The notes: a model not told the origin generated them from the letters alone. A stretch of 64,000 bases of DNA from DATLXU01 sp035575515 (GCA_035575515.1 DATLXU010000062.1:21541-85540); one strand, 5' to 3'. Shown: positions 53,497 to 62,533, numbered from the stretch's first letter. A program made the numbers and translations.

Positions 53497-53593
53497 TGGC
53501 GAATCGAAGAAATAGGACAAGCAAGGCTTTAACGGGCAATGGGTGGTGATGTTTGTGTCACCTGCAATCTTTATCATTCACAGGTAGGTAATT

Positions 53594-55459
53594 ATGGAAT
53601 CAACAACGATTCTCAATAACGTCGAAGAGAAGCATATCGAAGAGCTTGAAACCGTCACTATTCGCTTCGCGGGCGATTCGGGCGACGGAATGCAGCTCAC
53701 CGGAACTCAATTCACAAACACGACAGCGATTGTCGGAAACGACATCTCGACGCTGCCGGATTTTCCAGCAGAGATTCGCGCGCCTGCCGGTTCGCTTCCG
53801 GGCGTTTCGGGCTTCCAACTTAACTTTTCAACTCACGACATTCGCACGCCGGGCGACGAGCCTAACGTGCTCGTGGCGATGAATCCGGCGGCGCTCAAGG
53901 TCAATCTTCCCGACCTCGAACCCGGTGGAATACTGATAGTCAACACGGATGCTTTCAACGAAAACAATCTGAAGAAAGCGGGCTACGCGTCGAACCCGCT
54001 CGAAGACGGTTCTTTGAGCGGCTATCGCCTGTTCAAAATTCCAATCACGACGCTCAATCGCGCGGCGCTTCGCGATGAAGTGAAGCTGCCCCCGAAGGAG
54101 ATTGATCGTTGCAAGAACTTCTGGGCGCTAGGACTGATGTACTGGCTCTATGATCGCCCGCTCGACCCGACCATGCGTTGGATTGGCGCGAAGTTCAAGA
54201 ACAAAGCCGAAGTCGCGAAAGCCAACCGCACCGCTTTGAAAGCGGGATTTGCTTACGCAGACGCGGCTGAGATTTTCACGACTCATTACCGCGTGCGCAA
54301 AGCGGCAATCGCTCCGGGCAAGTACCGCAACATCACGGGCAACGAAGCGACCGCGCTCGGATTTGTCGCAGCGTCAGTCCTTGCGAAGCGCCCGCTCTTT
54401 TATGCGAGCTATCCGATAACGCCCGCGTCCGACATCCTGCACGAGCTTTCAGCGCGAAAGAACTTTGGCATAAAGACGTTTCAGGCTGAAGACGAAATCG
54501 CCGCAATGTGCGCAGCCGTTGGCGCAGCGTTCGCGGGACATCTTGGACTCACGGGCACGAGCGGGCCGGGCCTTGCGCTCAAGAGCGAAGCCATCGGGCT
54601 TGCCGTGATGACTGAGCTTCCGGTTGTGATAATTGATGTGCAGCGCGGCGGGCCTTCAACAGGACTTCCGACAAAGACCGAGCAGGCCGATTTGCTTCAA
54701 GCGATGTTCGGGCGCAATGGCGAATGCCCCGTTGCGGTGGTCGCGGCGGCCACGCCTGCCGATTGCTTTCACATGGCAGTCGAGTCATTCCGCATTGCGA
54801 CGAAGCACATGCTGCCGGTGATATTTTTGACCGACGGCTATCTCGGCAATGGCGCAGAGCCGTGGAAGCTGCCGACGATGGACGAGCTTCCGAAGTTTGA
54901 AGTCGAGTTCCACACTGACGCGAACGGGTTTGCTCCGTACAAGCGCGATCCTGAAACGCTTGCACGCCCGTGGGCGATACCCGGAACGCCCGGACTTGAG
55001 CACCGCATCGGCGGACTTGAAAAGTCAGACATCACGGGCAACGTCTCGTATGATCCCGAAAACCACATGCACATGGTTTTGACTCGCGCCGAGAAGGTTG
55101 CGCGCATAGCTGACGATATACCTGAGCTTGAGGTTTACGGCGAGCAACAGGGCCGGTTGCTCGTTGTCGGGTGGGGGTCGACTTACGGCGCGATAACGTC
55201 TGCCGTTGAGGAGATGCAGCGGCGCGGCAAGAGTGTTTCGAGCATTCACCTGCGCCACTTGAATCCGTTCCCGCGCAATCTTGGCGACATACTCGGGCGC
55301 TTCGACCGCGTGCTGGTGCCTGAATTGAACATGGGACAACTGGCGATGCTTCTGCGCGCTAAGTACCTTGTGCCTGCGATTTCGTACCCGAAGGTCAAGG
55401 GCAAGCCGTTCAAGATCAGCGAGCTTCTTTCTCGTATGGAAGAAGTGTACGAGGACTAG
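53594..55459 (+). CDS. korA: 2-oxoacid:acceptor oxidoreductase, fused gamma-alpha subunit
   Basis: 621-residue subunit of a CoA-dependent 2-oxoacid:ferredoxin oxidoreductase, probably acting on 2-oxoglutarate. An N-terminal gamma domain (about residues 12-190, TIRFAGDSGDGMQLTGTQF) is fused to the alpha domain (about 240-620), with ALGFVAASVLAKRPLFYASYPITPASDILHEL, GTSGPGLALKSEAIGLAVMTELPVVI and a final QLAMLLRAKYLVPAISYPKVKGKPF block. This gamma-alpha fusion is typical of KorA. The beta subunit follows 52 bp later. The nearby sucC supports succinyl-CoA as product. Confidence 0.94.
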   Translation: MESTTILNNVEEKHIEELETVTIRFAGDSGDGMQLTGTQFTNTTAIVGNDISTLPDFPAEIRAPAGSLPGVSGFQLNFSTHDIRTPGDEPNVLVAMNPAALKVNLPDLEPGGILIVNTDAFNENNLKKAGYASNPLEDGSLSGYRLFKIPITTLNRAALRDEVKLPPKEIDRCKNFWALGLMYWLYDRPLDPTMRWIGAKFKNKAEVAKANRTALKAGFAYADAAEIFTTHYRVRKAAIAPGKYRNITGNEATALGFVAASVLAKRPLFYASYPITPASDILHELSARKNFGIKTFQAEDEIAAMCAAVGAAFAGHLGLTGTSGPGLALKSEAIGLAVMTELPVVIIDVQRGGPSTGLPTKTEQADLLQAMFGRNGECPVAVVAAATPADCFHMAVESFRIATKHMLPVIFLTDGYLGNGAEPWKLPTMDELPKFEVEFHTDANGFAPYKRDPETLARPWAIPGTPGLEHRIGGLEKSDITGNVSYDPENHMHMVLTRAEKVARIADDIPELEVYGEQQGRLLVVGWGSTYGAITSAVEEMQRRGKSVSSIHLRHLNPFPRNLGDILGRFDRVLVPELNMGQLAMLLRAKYLVPAISYPKVKGKPFKISELLSRMEEVYED

Positions 55460-55472
55460 AGTTATTTCAAAT

Positions 55473-55495
55473 CTCAAATTCGGGATTTGAGTTTT
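55473..55495 (+). terminator. Short hairpin between korA and korB
   Basis: CTCAAAT (55473-55479), loop TCGGG, ATTTGAG (55485-55491), then TTTT. A weak terminator-like or processing hairpin that could lower korB expression relative to korA or stabilise the transcript. Confidence 0.35.
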
Positions 55496-55511
55496 ACGAG
55501 GATTGGGAATT

Positions 55512-56570
55512 ATGAGCACAAACGCAAACATACCGACCAGCGGCGGCAACGGGCAAACGCCGCCCGTCAAGCTGACGAGAAAAGATTTCGTATCGGACCA
55601 GGAAGTGCGGTGGTGTCCCGGCTGCGGCGATTACGCGATACTCGCGCAAATTCAAAAAGTGATGCCTGAGCTTGGCATCAAGCGCGAAAACGTGGTCTTT
55701 GTTTCGGGCATCGGGTGTTCGAGCCGCTTTCCATATTACATGAACACCTACGGCTTTCACGGCATACACGGGCGCGCACCCGCGATTGCGACCGGGATAA
55801 AAGTCTCGAATCCAGAGCTATCGGTCTGGGTGATAACCGGCGACGGCGACGCGCTCTCAATCGGCGGCAATCACCTGATTCACGCGATACGGCGCAATCT
55901 CGACATCAACATCGTTCTGTTCAACAACCGAATCTACGGGTTGACCAAGGGACAATACTCGCCGACTTCGGAGTTCGGCAAGAAGACCAAGTCAACTCCG
56001 TTCGGCGTGATTGATTATCCGCTCAATCCGCTATCGGTCGCGCTCGCAGCGGAAGCCACTTTCGTCGCGCGTTCGGTTGACACGTTCACGTCGCACCTGC
56101 AGATGGTCGTCGAGCGGGCGATGCATCACAAGGGCGTGTCGTTCGTCGAGGTTTATCAGAACTGCAACATCTTCAATGACGGCGCGTTCGATATGTTCAC
56201 CGACAAGGGCGTGAAAGACGACCGGATGATAGAGCTTGAGCACGGCAAGCCGCTCGTCTTCGGCAAAGAGAAGAACAAGGGAGTTCGCATCACCGCTGAT
56301 ATGCGACTGGAAGTGGTCGAGCTTGGCAACGGCGTGAGCGAATCCGAGTTGATTGTTCACGACGAGAAAGCGCCGGATTCTTATCTCGCCTACATGCTCG
56401 CGCGAATGGAATATCCTGAATACCCCGTGCCAATCGGCATCTTCCGCGATGTCGAGAAGGCAAGCTACGAAAGCCTCGTTGCCGAGCAGATCAACACCGC
56501 CCTCGAAAAGATGGGACCGGGCGATCTGGAAAAACTGATCAACAGCGGCGATACGTGGGTGATTGAGTAG
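55512..56570 (+). CDS. korB: 2-oxoacid:ferredoxin oxidoreductase beta subunit
   Basis: 352-residue thiamine-diphosphate-binding subunit. It contains CPGCGDYAI near the N-terminus (Cys residues for a Fe-S site in this family), VVFVSGIGCSSRFPYYMNTYGFHGIHGRAPAIATGIK, and the ThDP motif GDGDALSIGGNHLIHAIRRNLDINIVLFNN. ATG 55512 with GAGG upstream is preferred to 55503. The C-terminal region (HDEKAPDSYLAYMLARM) is typical of the group. The pair is complete; no separate delta ferredoxin subunit is present, so a soluble ferredoxin is needed. Confidence 0.94.
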   Translation: MSTNANIPTSGGNGQTPPVKLTRKDFVSDQEVRWCPGCGDYAILAQIQKVMPELGIKRENVVFVSGIGCSSRFPYYMNTYGFHGIHGRAPAIATGIKVSNPELSVWVITGDGDALSIGGNHLIHAIRRNLDINIVLFNNRIYGLTKGQYSPTSEFGKKTKSTPFGVIDYPLNPLSVALAAEATFVARSVDTFTSHLQMVVERAMHHKGVSFVEVYQNCNIFNDGAFDMFTDKGVKDDRMIELEHGKPLVFGKEKNKGVRITADMRLEVVELGNGVSESELIVHDEKAPDSYLAYMLARMEYPEYPVPIGIFRDVEKASYESLVAEQINTALEKMGPGDLEKLINSGDTWVIE

Positions 56571-56723
56571 GAGTCAGAAGTCAGGAGTCGGGGGTCAGGG
56601 CCGGTTCGGAAGCCCTGTTTGACCCTCGAAATTAATAAGTATAAACACGAAGCGGGCAGAAACTCTCCGCTGCCTGCTTTTGTTTTGAGCCATTTGCATC
56701 TGCCCCCTGACTCCTAGCCCCCT
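56571..56723. repeat. Inverted repeat with GTCAGGA/GTCGGGG heptamers
   Basis: The left arm (56571-56600) begins immediately after the korB stop codon and consists of GAGTCAGAAGTCAGGAGTCG and GGGGTCAGGG; the right arm (56701-56723) is its imperfect reverse complement (CCCCCTGACTCCTAGCCCCC). The interior holds a separate terminator (56651-56686). The spacing of GTCAG-type units is 7 bp. Confidence 0.7.
56651..56686 (+). terminator. Rho-independent terminator after korB
   Basis: AGCGGGCAG (56651-56659) pairs with CTGCCTGCT (56670-56678, one G-T pair) with a 10-nt loop, followed by TTTGTTTT (56679-56686). Likely ends the korAB transcript. Confidence 0.7.
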
Positions 56724-56882
56724 TTGTTGTTATTTTCTTGCTGCTGCCCCTTGAACTGGCATCTCCCAATAAGACATAGTATATTTCTGGCGATAATCGG
56801 GCGTTCGGTTTCGGATGTGCCTCCGTTCAATGCAACCTGAATTTCGCCGAGCGTAGTTCGAGCAAGGAGTAAACTGAACTAG

Positions 56883-59171
56883 ATGAACCCCAGACGCTGT
56901 TTTGTCATCCTCACACTGTTGTTGATTTCTGTCTCGGCCTTCATAGCCAGCGCAGATTCGCCCCGCGACATTCTATCTGTGACGACCGGGAAAGAAGTTC
57001 GCCAGTGGGAAGTGACCGGCCCCTGGGGCGGCGACGTGCGCGCGCTCGTAGCTTCGCCGGATAATTCCGACCTGCTGTATCTCGGCACAAGCGACGGACA
57101 GATATTTCGCACGACTGATGGCGCGCGAACGTGGCGGCGCTTGAAGCCCGGCATAGGCAAGCGGGGGCTTTCGATTGATTCGATAGTCATTGACCCGCGC
57201 GACACCAAAACGATTTACATTGGCGCATGGCCCGTCGGACGCGATGAAGAAGGCGGCGTCTTCAAGAGCGAAGACGGCGGCGAGCACTGGAAGCTGCTCG
57301 ACGACACTAAAAAATTATCGGTGCGCTCGCTTGCAATCGCGCCGTCTGATTCAAATTTCTTAATTGCCGGCAGCGCAAACGACGACCCTCAATTGAACGG
57401 CGTCTTCCGCACGACCGACGCAGGCAAAAGCTGGCAGAGAATTTCCCCCGTCGGCGATAAAGAGATTCACAACATCGAATCTGCAGCCATTGATCCGCAG
57501 GACACCAATGTTATTTACGTCGGCACGTGGCACTTGCCGTGGAAGACCACCGACGGCGGCGCGACGTGGAAGCAGGCGGGCAATCAAATCGTCGGCATGA
57601 TTAACGACTCGGACATTTTCGGGCTGTCGGTAGATCAAAGCAATCCGAAGCTGGTTTACGCGAACGCTTGCAGCGGCATCTACCGCTCAGTGAATGCGGG
57701 CGAGAAGTGGACGAAGATTCCCGGCATCCCATTCAGCGCGCGAAGAACTTACGCGCTGCTTCCGCACCCTGCGAATCCTGACATTATTTTTGCGGGAACG
57801 AGCGAAGGCCTCTGGCGCACTCGTGACGGCGGCAAGCGCTGGATGCTGCTCACGTCGAAGACGCTTGTGATTCGTTCGATAGTCGTCACGCCCGATAAAC
57901 CGAATCGCGTGCTGATTGCGACGGATGATTTCGGCGTGCGCGTGTCAGAAAATCTAGGAGATGATTTCGCGGACGCAAATACCGGATTCATTCATCGTCA
58001 CATTCTTGCGATAATGCCCGACGCGTCTGAGCGCGGGCGGTTGCTGGCGAGCGTCTTTCACGACGGCACAGCCGGGAGCGTCTTCGCTTCAACAGATGGC
58101 GGCGAATCGTGGCAGCCTTCATCGCGCGGGCTTGGCATTCGCGATGTGTTCGCTTTTTATCAAATGCCCGACAGTCCGAACGTGATTTATGCAGGCACGA
58201 ACTATGGCGTCTATCGTTCGGATGATCGCGGCGCAAGCTGGTCATTCGTAGCAATGCAAAGGGCTGAGCCTGTCAAAAAGCCTGCTCGCAAGCCGCGCCA
58301 CAAGAGAGCAAGCATCGCTGTCCCTGCCACAATTCAGCCCGCGCTCGCTGTCGGAAGGTACGAAACGGTTGCAGCTTCGATGAGCAGCCTCACGATATCC
58401 TCGCAAAAATCGAAAGGCAAGAAATCGGCGCAGAAGCGACCCGCAAAAAAGAAACCAGCGCCTGAGCCAGTCGTGACGCCAGGCCCGCCGCTGTTTGAGC
58501 TTACGCAGCAGGTTGATGACATCACAAGTTTCACTGATGCCGAAGGCCGTCGCGGATTGATGGCCGCGACGATGAGCGGGCTTTACAAAACATTCGATGA
58601 GATGAAGGGATGGGAGAAGGTTTCGATAAGCGGCTATGACTTTGAGGGCCGCGTCTTTTCGGTCGCTACGCATAAAGACATGCCGAAGCGAATCTATGTA
58701 GGCACCAAACAGGGGCTGTACATTTCAGACGACGGCGGCCTGACGTGGGAGCACGTCGAGCGCGGGCCGAGCGATATGGCTGTGAAGGCGATAGCTCTGG
58801 ACCCGCGCGACCAGCAGCTAGTGCTGCTCGGAACAAACCAGCACATATTCCGCTCGACGAACGCGGGCCGAACTTGGGTGCGGCGCGGCGGCGGGCTTCA
58901 GTCGGGCGATTACACTTCGGTTGTAATCAACCCGGCGAATCCTGATGAAGTAGTCGTAGCTGAATACTCGCACGGAGGGATTTATCGCTCAACCGATAAA
59001 GGCTATTCGTGGGAGCGCATTGATTCGCTGCCCGAAGGCGAATTGCCGACGAATCGGGTATGGACTTTGACATTCGATCCATTTGATCGTGATCGAATGT
59101 ATGTGGGCAGCTTTTCGAGCGGCGTTTACGTTTTGACAATTCAAAGAGGAGCGTCGAACAGTTTGCAGTAA
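56883..59171 (+). CDS. Secreted BNR/sortilin-like beta-propeller protein
   Basis: 762-residue protein with a signal peptide (about residues 1-24, cleavage near ASA-D). It carries many BNR/VPS10-type Asp-box-like units (for example FRTTDGARTWRRL, FKSEDGGEHWKLL, FRTTDAGKSWQRI, FASTDGGESWQP), predicting one or two large beta-propellers. A low-complexity basic linker (about 460-545: repeated KKPARKPRHKR and KGKKSAQKRPAKKK) separates the two propellers. The function is unknown. It lies between kor genes and sucC on the same strand; its stop codon is inside the repeat at 59165. Confidence 0.8.
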   Translation: MNPRRCFVILTLLLISVSAFIASADSPRDILSVTTGKEVRQWEVTGPWGGDVRALVASPDNSDLLYLGTSDGQIFRTTDGARTWRRLKPGIGKRGLSIDSIVIDPRDTKTIYIGAWPVGRDEEGGVFKSEDGGEHWKLLDDTKKLSVRSLAIAPSDSNFLIAGSANDDPQLNGVFRTTDAGKSWQRISPVGDKEIHNIESAAIDPQDTNVIYVGTWHLPWKTTDGGATWKQAGNQIVGMINDSDIFGLSVDQSNPKLVYANACSGIYRSVNAGEKWTKIPGIPFSARRTYALLPHPANPDIIFAGTSEGLWRTRDGGKRWMLLTSKTLVIRSIVVTPDKPNRVLIATDDFGVRVSENLGDDFADANTGFIHRHILAIMPDASERGRLLASVFHDGTAGSVFASTDGGESWQPSSRGLGIRDVFAFYQMPDSPNVIYAGTNYGVYRSDDRGASWSFVAMQRAEPVKKPARKPRHKRASIAVPATIQPALAVGRYETVAASMSSLTISSQKSKGKKSAQKRPAKKKPAPEPVVTPGPPLFELTQQVDDITSFTDAEGRRGLMAATMSGLYKTFDEMKGWEKVSISGYDFEGRVFSVATHKDMPKRIYVGTKQGLYISDDGGLTWEHVERGPSDMAVKAIALDPRDQQLVLLGTNQHIFRSTNAGRTWVRRGGGLQSGDYTSVVINPANPDEVVVAEYSHGGIYRSTDKGYSWERIDSLPEGELPTNRVWTLTFDPFDRDRMYVGSFSSGVYVLTIQRGASNSLQ

Positions 59172-59252
59172 GCAGCAGGCAGCAGGCAGCAAGATCATTG
59201 ATGTTTCGCTATGAACTTTGGCCCCTTGCTGCTTGCCGTTACTGCCTACTGC
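59165..59252. repeat. Inverted repeat with GCAGCAG heptamers
   Basis: The left arm (59165-59193) reads GCAGTAA GCAGCAG GCAGCAG GCAGCAAG in 7-bp units. The right arm (59225-59252) is an imperfect reverse complement (CTTGCTGCTTGCCGTTACTG and CCTACTGC). The TAA stop of the upstream gene (59169-59171) lies in the left arm. The right arm ends 9 bp before sucC ATG 59262. Confidence 0.85.
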
Positions 59253-59261
59253 CAACCAGGC

Positions 59262-60419
59262 ATGAAGATACACGAATATCAAGGCAAACAACTTCTGGCG
59301 AAGTATGGCGTGATGGTTCCGCGCGGCGAGGTCGTTGATTCGGCTGACCAGGTGCGCGCGGTTGTTGAAAAGTTAGGGCTGCCCGTAGTCGTGAAGGCGC
59401 AGATACACGCGGGCGGGCGCGGCAAAGGCGGCGGCGTAAAGCTTGCTCGCACCCTCGAAGAAGCAGAAGAGCTAACCCGCAAGATGATCGGCATGAATCT
59501 GGTCACGCACCAGACGGGTCCCGAAGGCCGCGAAGTGCGAAAGGTCCTGATCGAAGAAGGGCTGAAGATCAGGCAAGAGTTTTATCTGGGCATAGTTTTA
59601 GACCGCGCGATTTCGCGGCTGGTCTTTATGGCGTCGGCTGCGGGCGGTATGGACATTGAAGAAGTCGCTGCCCACGAGCCTGAAAAGATTTTGAAAGAGG
59701 CGATTGACCCGGCTGTGGGGCTTCAGGCCTTTCAGGCGCGCAAGCTCGCTTTCGGAATCGGGCTGCCAAAAGAGACCATCAACAAAGCCGTGAAGTTCAT
59801 GACGGCGCTCTACCGCGCTTACGTTGACCTCGACGCATCGCTTGCTGAGATCAATCCATTTTTATTGACCGAAGACGGCGAACTGTACGCGCTCGATGCC
59901 AAGCTGAACTTTGATGATAACGCGCTGTTTCGGCATAAAGATTTTGCTGATTTGCGCGACCTCAACGAAGAAGAGCCGCTTGAGATCGAAGCCTCGAAGC
60001 ACGACTTGAACTACATCAAGCTCGACGGCACAATCGGCTGCATGGTGAACGGCGCGGGCCTCGCGATGGCGACGATGGATATCATTAAGCTTGCGGGCGG
60101 CGAGCCTGCGAATTTTCTGGACGTTGGCGGCGGCGCGTCGCAGGAGCGAGTCGAGAATGCTTTCCACATTTTGCTTTCGGACAAGAACGTGCGCGCGGTG
60201 TTGATTAACATTTTTGGCGGCATCGTTCGCACAGACATGGTTGCGATGGGCGTGGTCGAAGCGGCGAAAAAGATTGGCGTGAACGTGCCTGTCGTTGTGC
60301 GACTGGAAGGCACGAACGTCGAGCGCGGGCGCGAAGTGATCGAGCAATCGGGACTGGGATTCGTCGCGGCATCGGGGATGAAAGACGCGGCTGAGAAGGT
60401 CGTCGCGCTGGCTCGATGA
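59262..60419 (+). CDS. sucC: Succinyl-CoA synthetase (ADP-forming) beta subunit
   Basis: 385-residue ATP-grasp subunit that with SucD makes ATP or GTP from succinyl-CoA. The N-terminus MKIHEYQGKQLLAKYGV is typical, followed by KAQIHAGGRGKGGGVKLA, the grasp region ALDAKLNFDDNALFRH and the C-terminal ligase motif GGGASQERVENAFHILLSDKNVRAVLINIFGGIVRTD. ATG 59262 is chosen by homology length (an earlier frame at 59211 reads the repeat element). sucD is not adjacent, as the next gene is convergent. It fits with korAB upstream. Confidence 0.96.
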   Translation: MKIHEYQGKQLLAKYGVMVPRGEVVDSADQVRAVVEKLGLPVVVKAQIHAGGRGKGGGVKLARTLEEAEELTRKMIGMNLVTHQTGPEGREVRKVLIEEGLKIRQEFYLGIVLDRAISRLVFMASAAGGMDIEEVAAHEPEKILKEAIDPAVGLQAFQARKLAFGIGLPKETINKAVKFMTALYRAYVDLDASLAEINPFLLTEDGELYALDAKLNFDDNALFRHKDFADLRDLNEEEPLEIEASKHDLNYIKLDGTIGCMVNGAGLAMATMDIIKLAGGEPANFLDVGGGASQERVENAFHILLSDKNVRAVLINIFGGIVRTDMVAMGVVEAAKKIGVNVPVVVRLEGTNVERGREVIEQSGLGFVAASGMKDAAEKVVALAR

Positions 60420-60420
60420 C

Positions 60421-61422
60421 TTATACACGTGCAGGGCTGGCTATCAGAGATTGCTTTCTTTTGTGTCGTGCAATCGCCTCATTGATTATGTGCTTCAAAA
60501 AACCTGCTTGCCCGATGCCGTCGTGCGCGAGGATATAATCGGCTGAGCCTTGCCAGCCTTCGCGGTAAAAGACCGAGCAGGTGAAATTCACTTCGAGAAA
60601 ATAAATCTCGCCGTTTTCCGCTACTCTCGTATCGCACCGCGCGTAACCCACGCCTGAAAATCCCACGAAGATACTTCTCGCCACGTCTTTCAACCTCGCG
60701 GCCAATTCGCAGTCGTCACACGGCACATTGCATTCGGGATGATACTGCCTGACCTTCAAATCATAAGTCTTGAACAACTCACCTTCGGGAAAAATGAACT
60801 CGATAGGTTTGAACACTATCGGATCGTTCAAATCATCGGGATTGGCCGCGACTAGAACGGTGAATTCTCTTCCGGCAATGTACTCTTCGATTAAAGCCGC
60901 GTTGAACTCTCGCACCACCGCTCGCACTTTTCGCTCAAGCTCGGCAATCGAATGCACGAGCGAGTCGCGGTCAATGCCGAGGCTGTCGCCCGCAGCGCGC
61001 GGCTTTACGAAAAGCGGGAAGCGGAGATTCTCGATTGCCCGCTCGATGTGCCGCTCGCTTGCGACGAGCGCAAACGCGGGGGCCTTCACCGATTGCGCGC
61101 AGGCCACCATCTTCATTAAATCTTTCGGCGGGTCGTAAAGCTCTACGGTCGGGCCGGTGTAAGCGAGATTGAAATATTCAAGGGCTTCTATCACATCAAT
61201 CGAAGGCACATCCCAGTTCACATAGCCTTCGCACAGGTTCACATAGACATCGAAGTTTTGCTTGCGCAATTCATCAATCTGATCGAAGGTGGTCGCCTTT
61301 TTCAAAAAGGCGTGATGCACCTCGTGGCCGGGCGCGAGCGGCCCGAGGTTTCGCGGAGGATCGTAGTATTGATAATCAATAGACGTTCCTTCGTATGACG
61401 GCTGGAGAACGCATATCTTCAT
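60421..61422 (-). CDS. ATP-grasp ligase (D-Ala-D-Ala ligase-like), second of pair
   Basis: 333-residue enzyme. The start MKICVLQPSYEG is reached at 61422 and overlaps the upstream ATP-grasp gene by 47 bp. N-terminal nucleotide-like domain followed by the ATP-grasp core: LRFPLFVKPRAAGDSLGIDRDS, AALIEEYIAGREFTVLV, and the terminal metal-site stretch GYARCDTRVAENGEIYFLEVNFTCSVFY. The final motif differs from canonical Ddl (NTMPG). The length fits a Ddl-like carboxylate-amine ligase. Neither gene is part of a cell-wall cluster here, so a dipeptide or peptide-modifying role is likely but unproven. Confidence 0.8.
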   Translation of the reverse strand: MKICVLQPSYEGTSIDYQYYDPPRNLGPLAPGHEVHHAFLKKATTFDQIDELRKQNFDVYVNLCEGYVNWDVPSIDVIEALEYFNLAYTGPTVELYDPPKDLMKMVACAQSVKAPAFALVASERHIERAIENLRFPLFVKPRAAGDSLGIDRDSLVHSIAELERKVRAVVREFNAALIEEYIAGREFTVLVAANPDDLNDPIVFKPIEFIFPEGELFKTYDLKVRQYHPECNVPCDDCELAARLKDVARSIFVGFSGVGYARCDTRVAENGEIYFLEVNFTCSVFYREGWQGSADYILAHDGIGQAGFLKHIINEAIARHKRKQSLIASPARV

Positions 61423-62533
61423 GCGGCTTTTTCCTTCGGCCTTTTTTCGAGTTGAATGCGCGGTCAAACGCGTCGCGCAGAATCTCTTCGATTAGAACGT
61501 GAATCGGCTGCTCGCAGATTTGTAGGATTCTCCCTATGGATGAATCTTCATCGCTCGACAGCCCGCAGTTGGCGTTGACTTCGAGCACGAATATTTCGCC
61601 GCTCGCCGCATCCATTCGCATGTCGACGCGCCCGTAGCCGCGACCCTGAACCGAACGGAACGCGCGGCGAGCTATGTCCGAAAGCTTATCCTGTATCTCT
61701 GCGCGGGCCATCTGATAGCTGTAGAAAGGCTCGCCCGGTGGCGGCGGCGTCTCTTCCTGGTAAAAGGCCCAGTAGCGATCGTAAGACAAGAACTTTTCTT
61801 CTGCGGGCAGCGCGGAATGAAAGACTCTCTCAGCAACAGGGTAAACGCGCAAGCCTTCCGACTCGCTTTTATCCGCAACGACGAGCGCGGTGAACTCAGG
61901 TCCGGCGATGAACTTTTCAGCAAACATCCCGTTGGTGACGAAGAACTCTCGATGCTCGCCATTTGAGACATAATCAATCTGAGCGGCGACGGCCCCTTTA
62001 TTTCGAACCATTGACCGAAGACCTATGCCGTAGCTTGCGGCAGATACATCAGGCTTGATTAAAAAAGGATAATCAATCAAGCGTGCGGCGCGCAGAATGT
62101 CTTCCGCTGGATTTGTGATTCGCATATAAGGCGCGGTCGGGACGTCGTTTTCAGCGAAGCATTCTTTCATAGTGAGCTTGGATGTGCTTATCTCATAAAA
62201 GACGGTGTCGGCTCCAGTGAATGGCAACTTCGCTCGTTCGAGCGCGCGAACGACTGATAAACCCGGCGTGCCGCTTATCTCATCTCCATCGCAGAGGTTG
62301 ACTGCAACCACGCGCGTCGTCTTATTTCTCTCAGTGAGTTTTCTTATTACCTGACTGAGAGTCTCAAGCGTCACGGGCTGCCACTTCCACGCAAGGCCGA
62401 GCGGCTCAAACCATGTTTCCAGTTCAGCTCGAAATGCAGGCGTGTCATAGAGCGGGCTTACCATTACTCCGTTTTCAAACGAATAAGGCGCGAGCACATA
62501 CGCCTCCGGCTTCCAACTATAAAAGCTTTTCAT
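61376..62533 (-). CDS. ATP-grasp ligase (D-Ala-D-Ala ligase-like), first of pair
   Basis: 385-residue paralogous ATP-grasp enzyme. Its N-terminal 100 residues are diverged (VVAVNLCDGDEISGTPGLSVVRALERAKLPFTGAD), then LIDYPFLIKPDVSAASYGIGLRS, GMFAEKFIAGPEFTALVV, and GYGRVDMRMDAASGEIFVLEVNANCGLSSDEDSSIG with the Glu/Asn metal ligands. A Lys/Arg-rich C-terminus (SKKGRRKKPHEDM) overlaps the next gene. The two genes are translated together, so they probably act on one pathway, adding amino acids in sequence to an unknown acceptor. Confidence 0.82.
   Translation of the reverse strand: MKSFYSWKPEAYVLAPYSFENGVMVSPLYDTPAFRAELETWFEPLGLAWKWQPVTLETLSQVIRKLTERNKTTRVVAVNLCDGDEISGTPGLSVVRALERAKLPFTGADTVFYEISTSKLTMKECFAENDVPTAPYMRITNPAEDILRAARLIDYPFLIKPDVSAASYGIGLRSMVRNKGAVAAQIDYVSNGEHREFFVTNGMFAEKFIAGPEFTALVVADKSESEGLRVYPVAERVFHSALPAEEKFLSYDRYWAFYQEETPPPPGEPFYSYQMARAEIQDKLSDIARRAFRSVQGRGYGRVDMRMDAASGEIFVLEVNANCGLSSDEDSSIGRILQICEQPIHVLIEEILRDAFDRAFNSKKGRRKKPHEDMRSPAVIRRNVY

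Larger units (their letters stand above)
53037..53593. other. 557-bp divergent gap before the kor operon
   Basis: No gene. It holds the inverted-repeat element at 53174-53247, a small palindrome TCAATCGT/ACGATTGA (53358-53365 and 53377-53384), and a promoter candidate at 53468-53496, each listed separately. The upstream end carries the start of the S41 gene; otherwise nothing recognisable. Confidence 0.5.
56571..56882. other. 312-bp gap between korB and the BNR gene
   Basis: Contains the heptamer element at 56571-56723 and a rho-independent terminator inside it. From 56724 to 56882 only a weak AAGGAG ribosome-like site (about 56864) for the next gene is seen; no clear promoter can be assigned, although AT-rich CATAGTATATTTC (56776-56788) could hold a -10. 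Confidence 0.5.

Noticed and set aside
59211..59261. Upstream 17-codon extension of sucC
   Set aside because: Reads through the repeat arm; SucC proteins start with MKIHEYQ.
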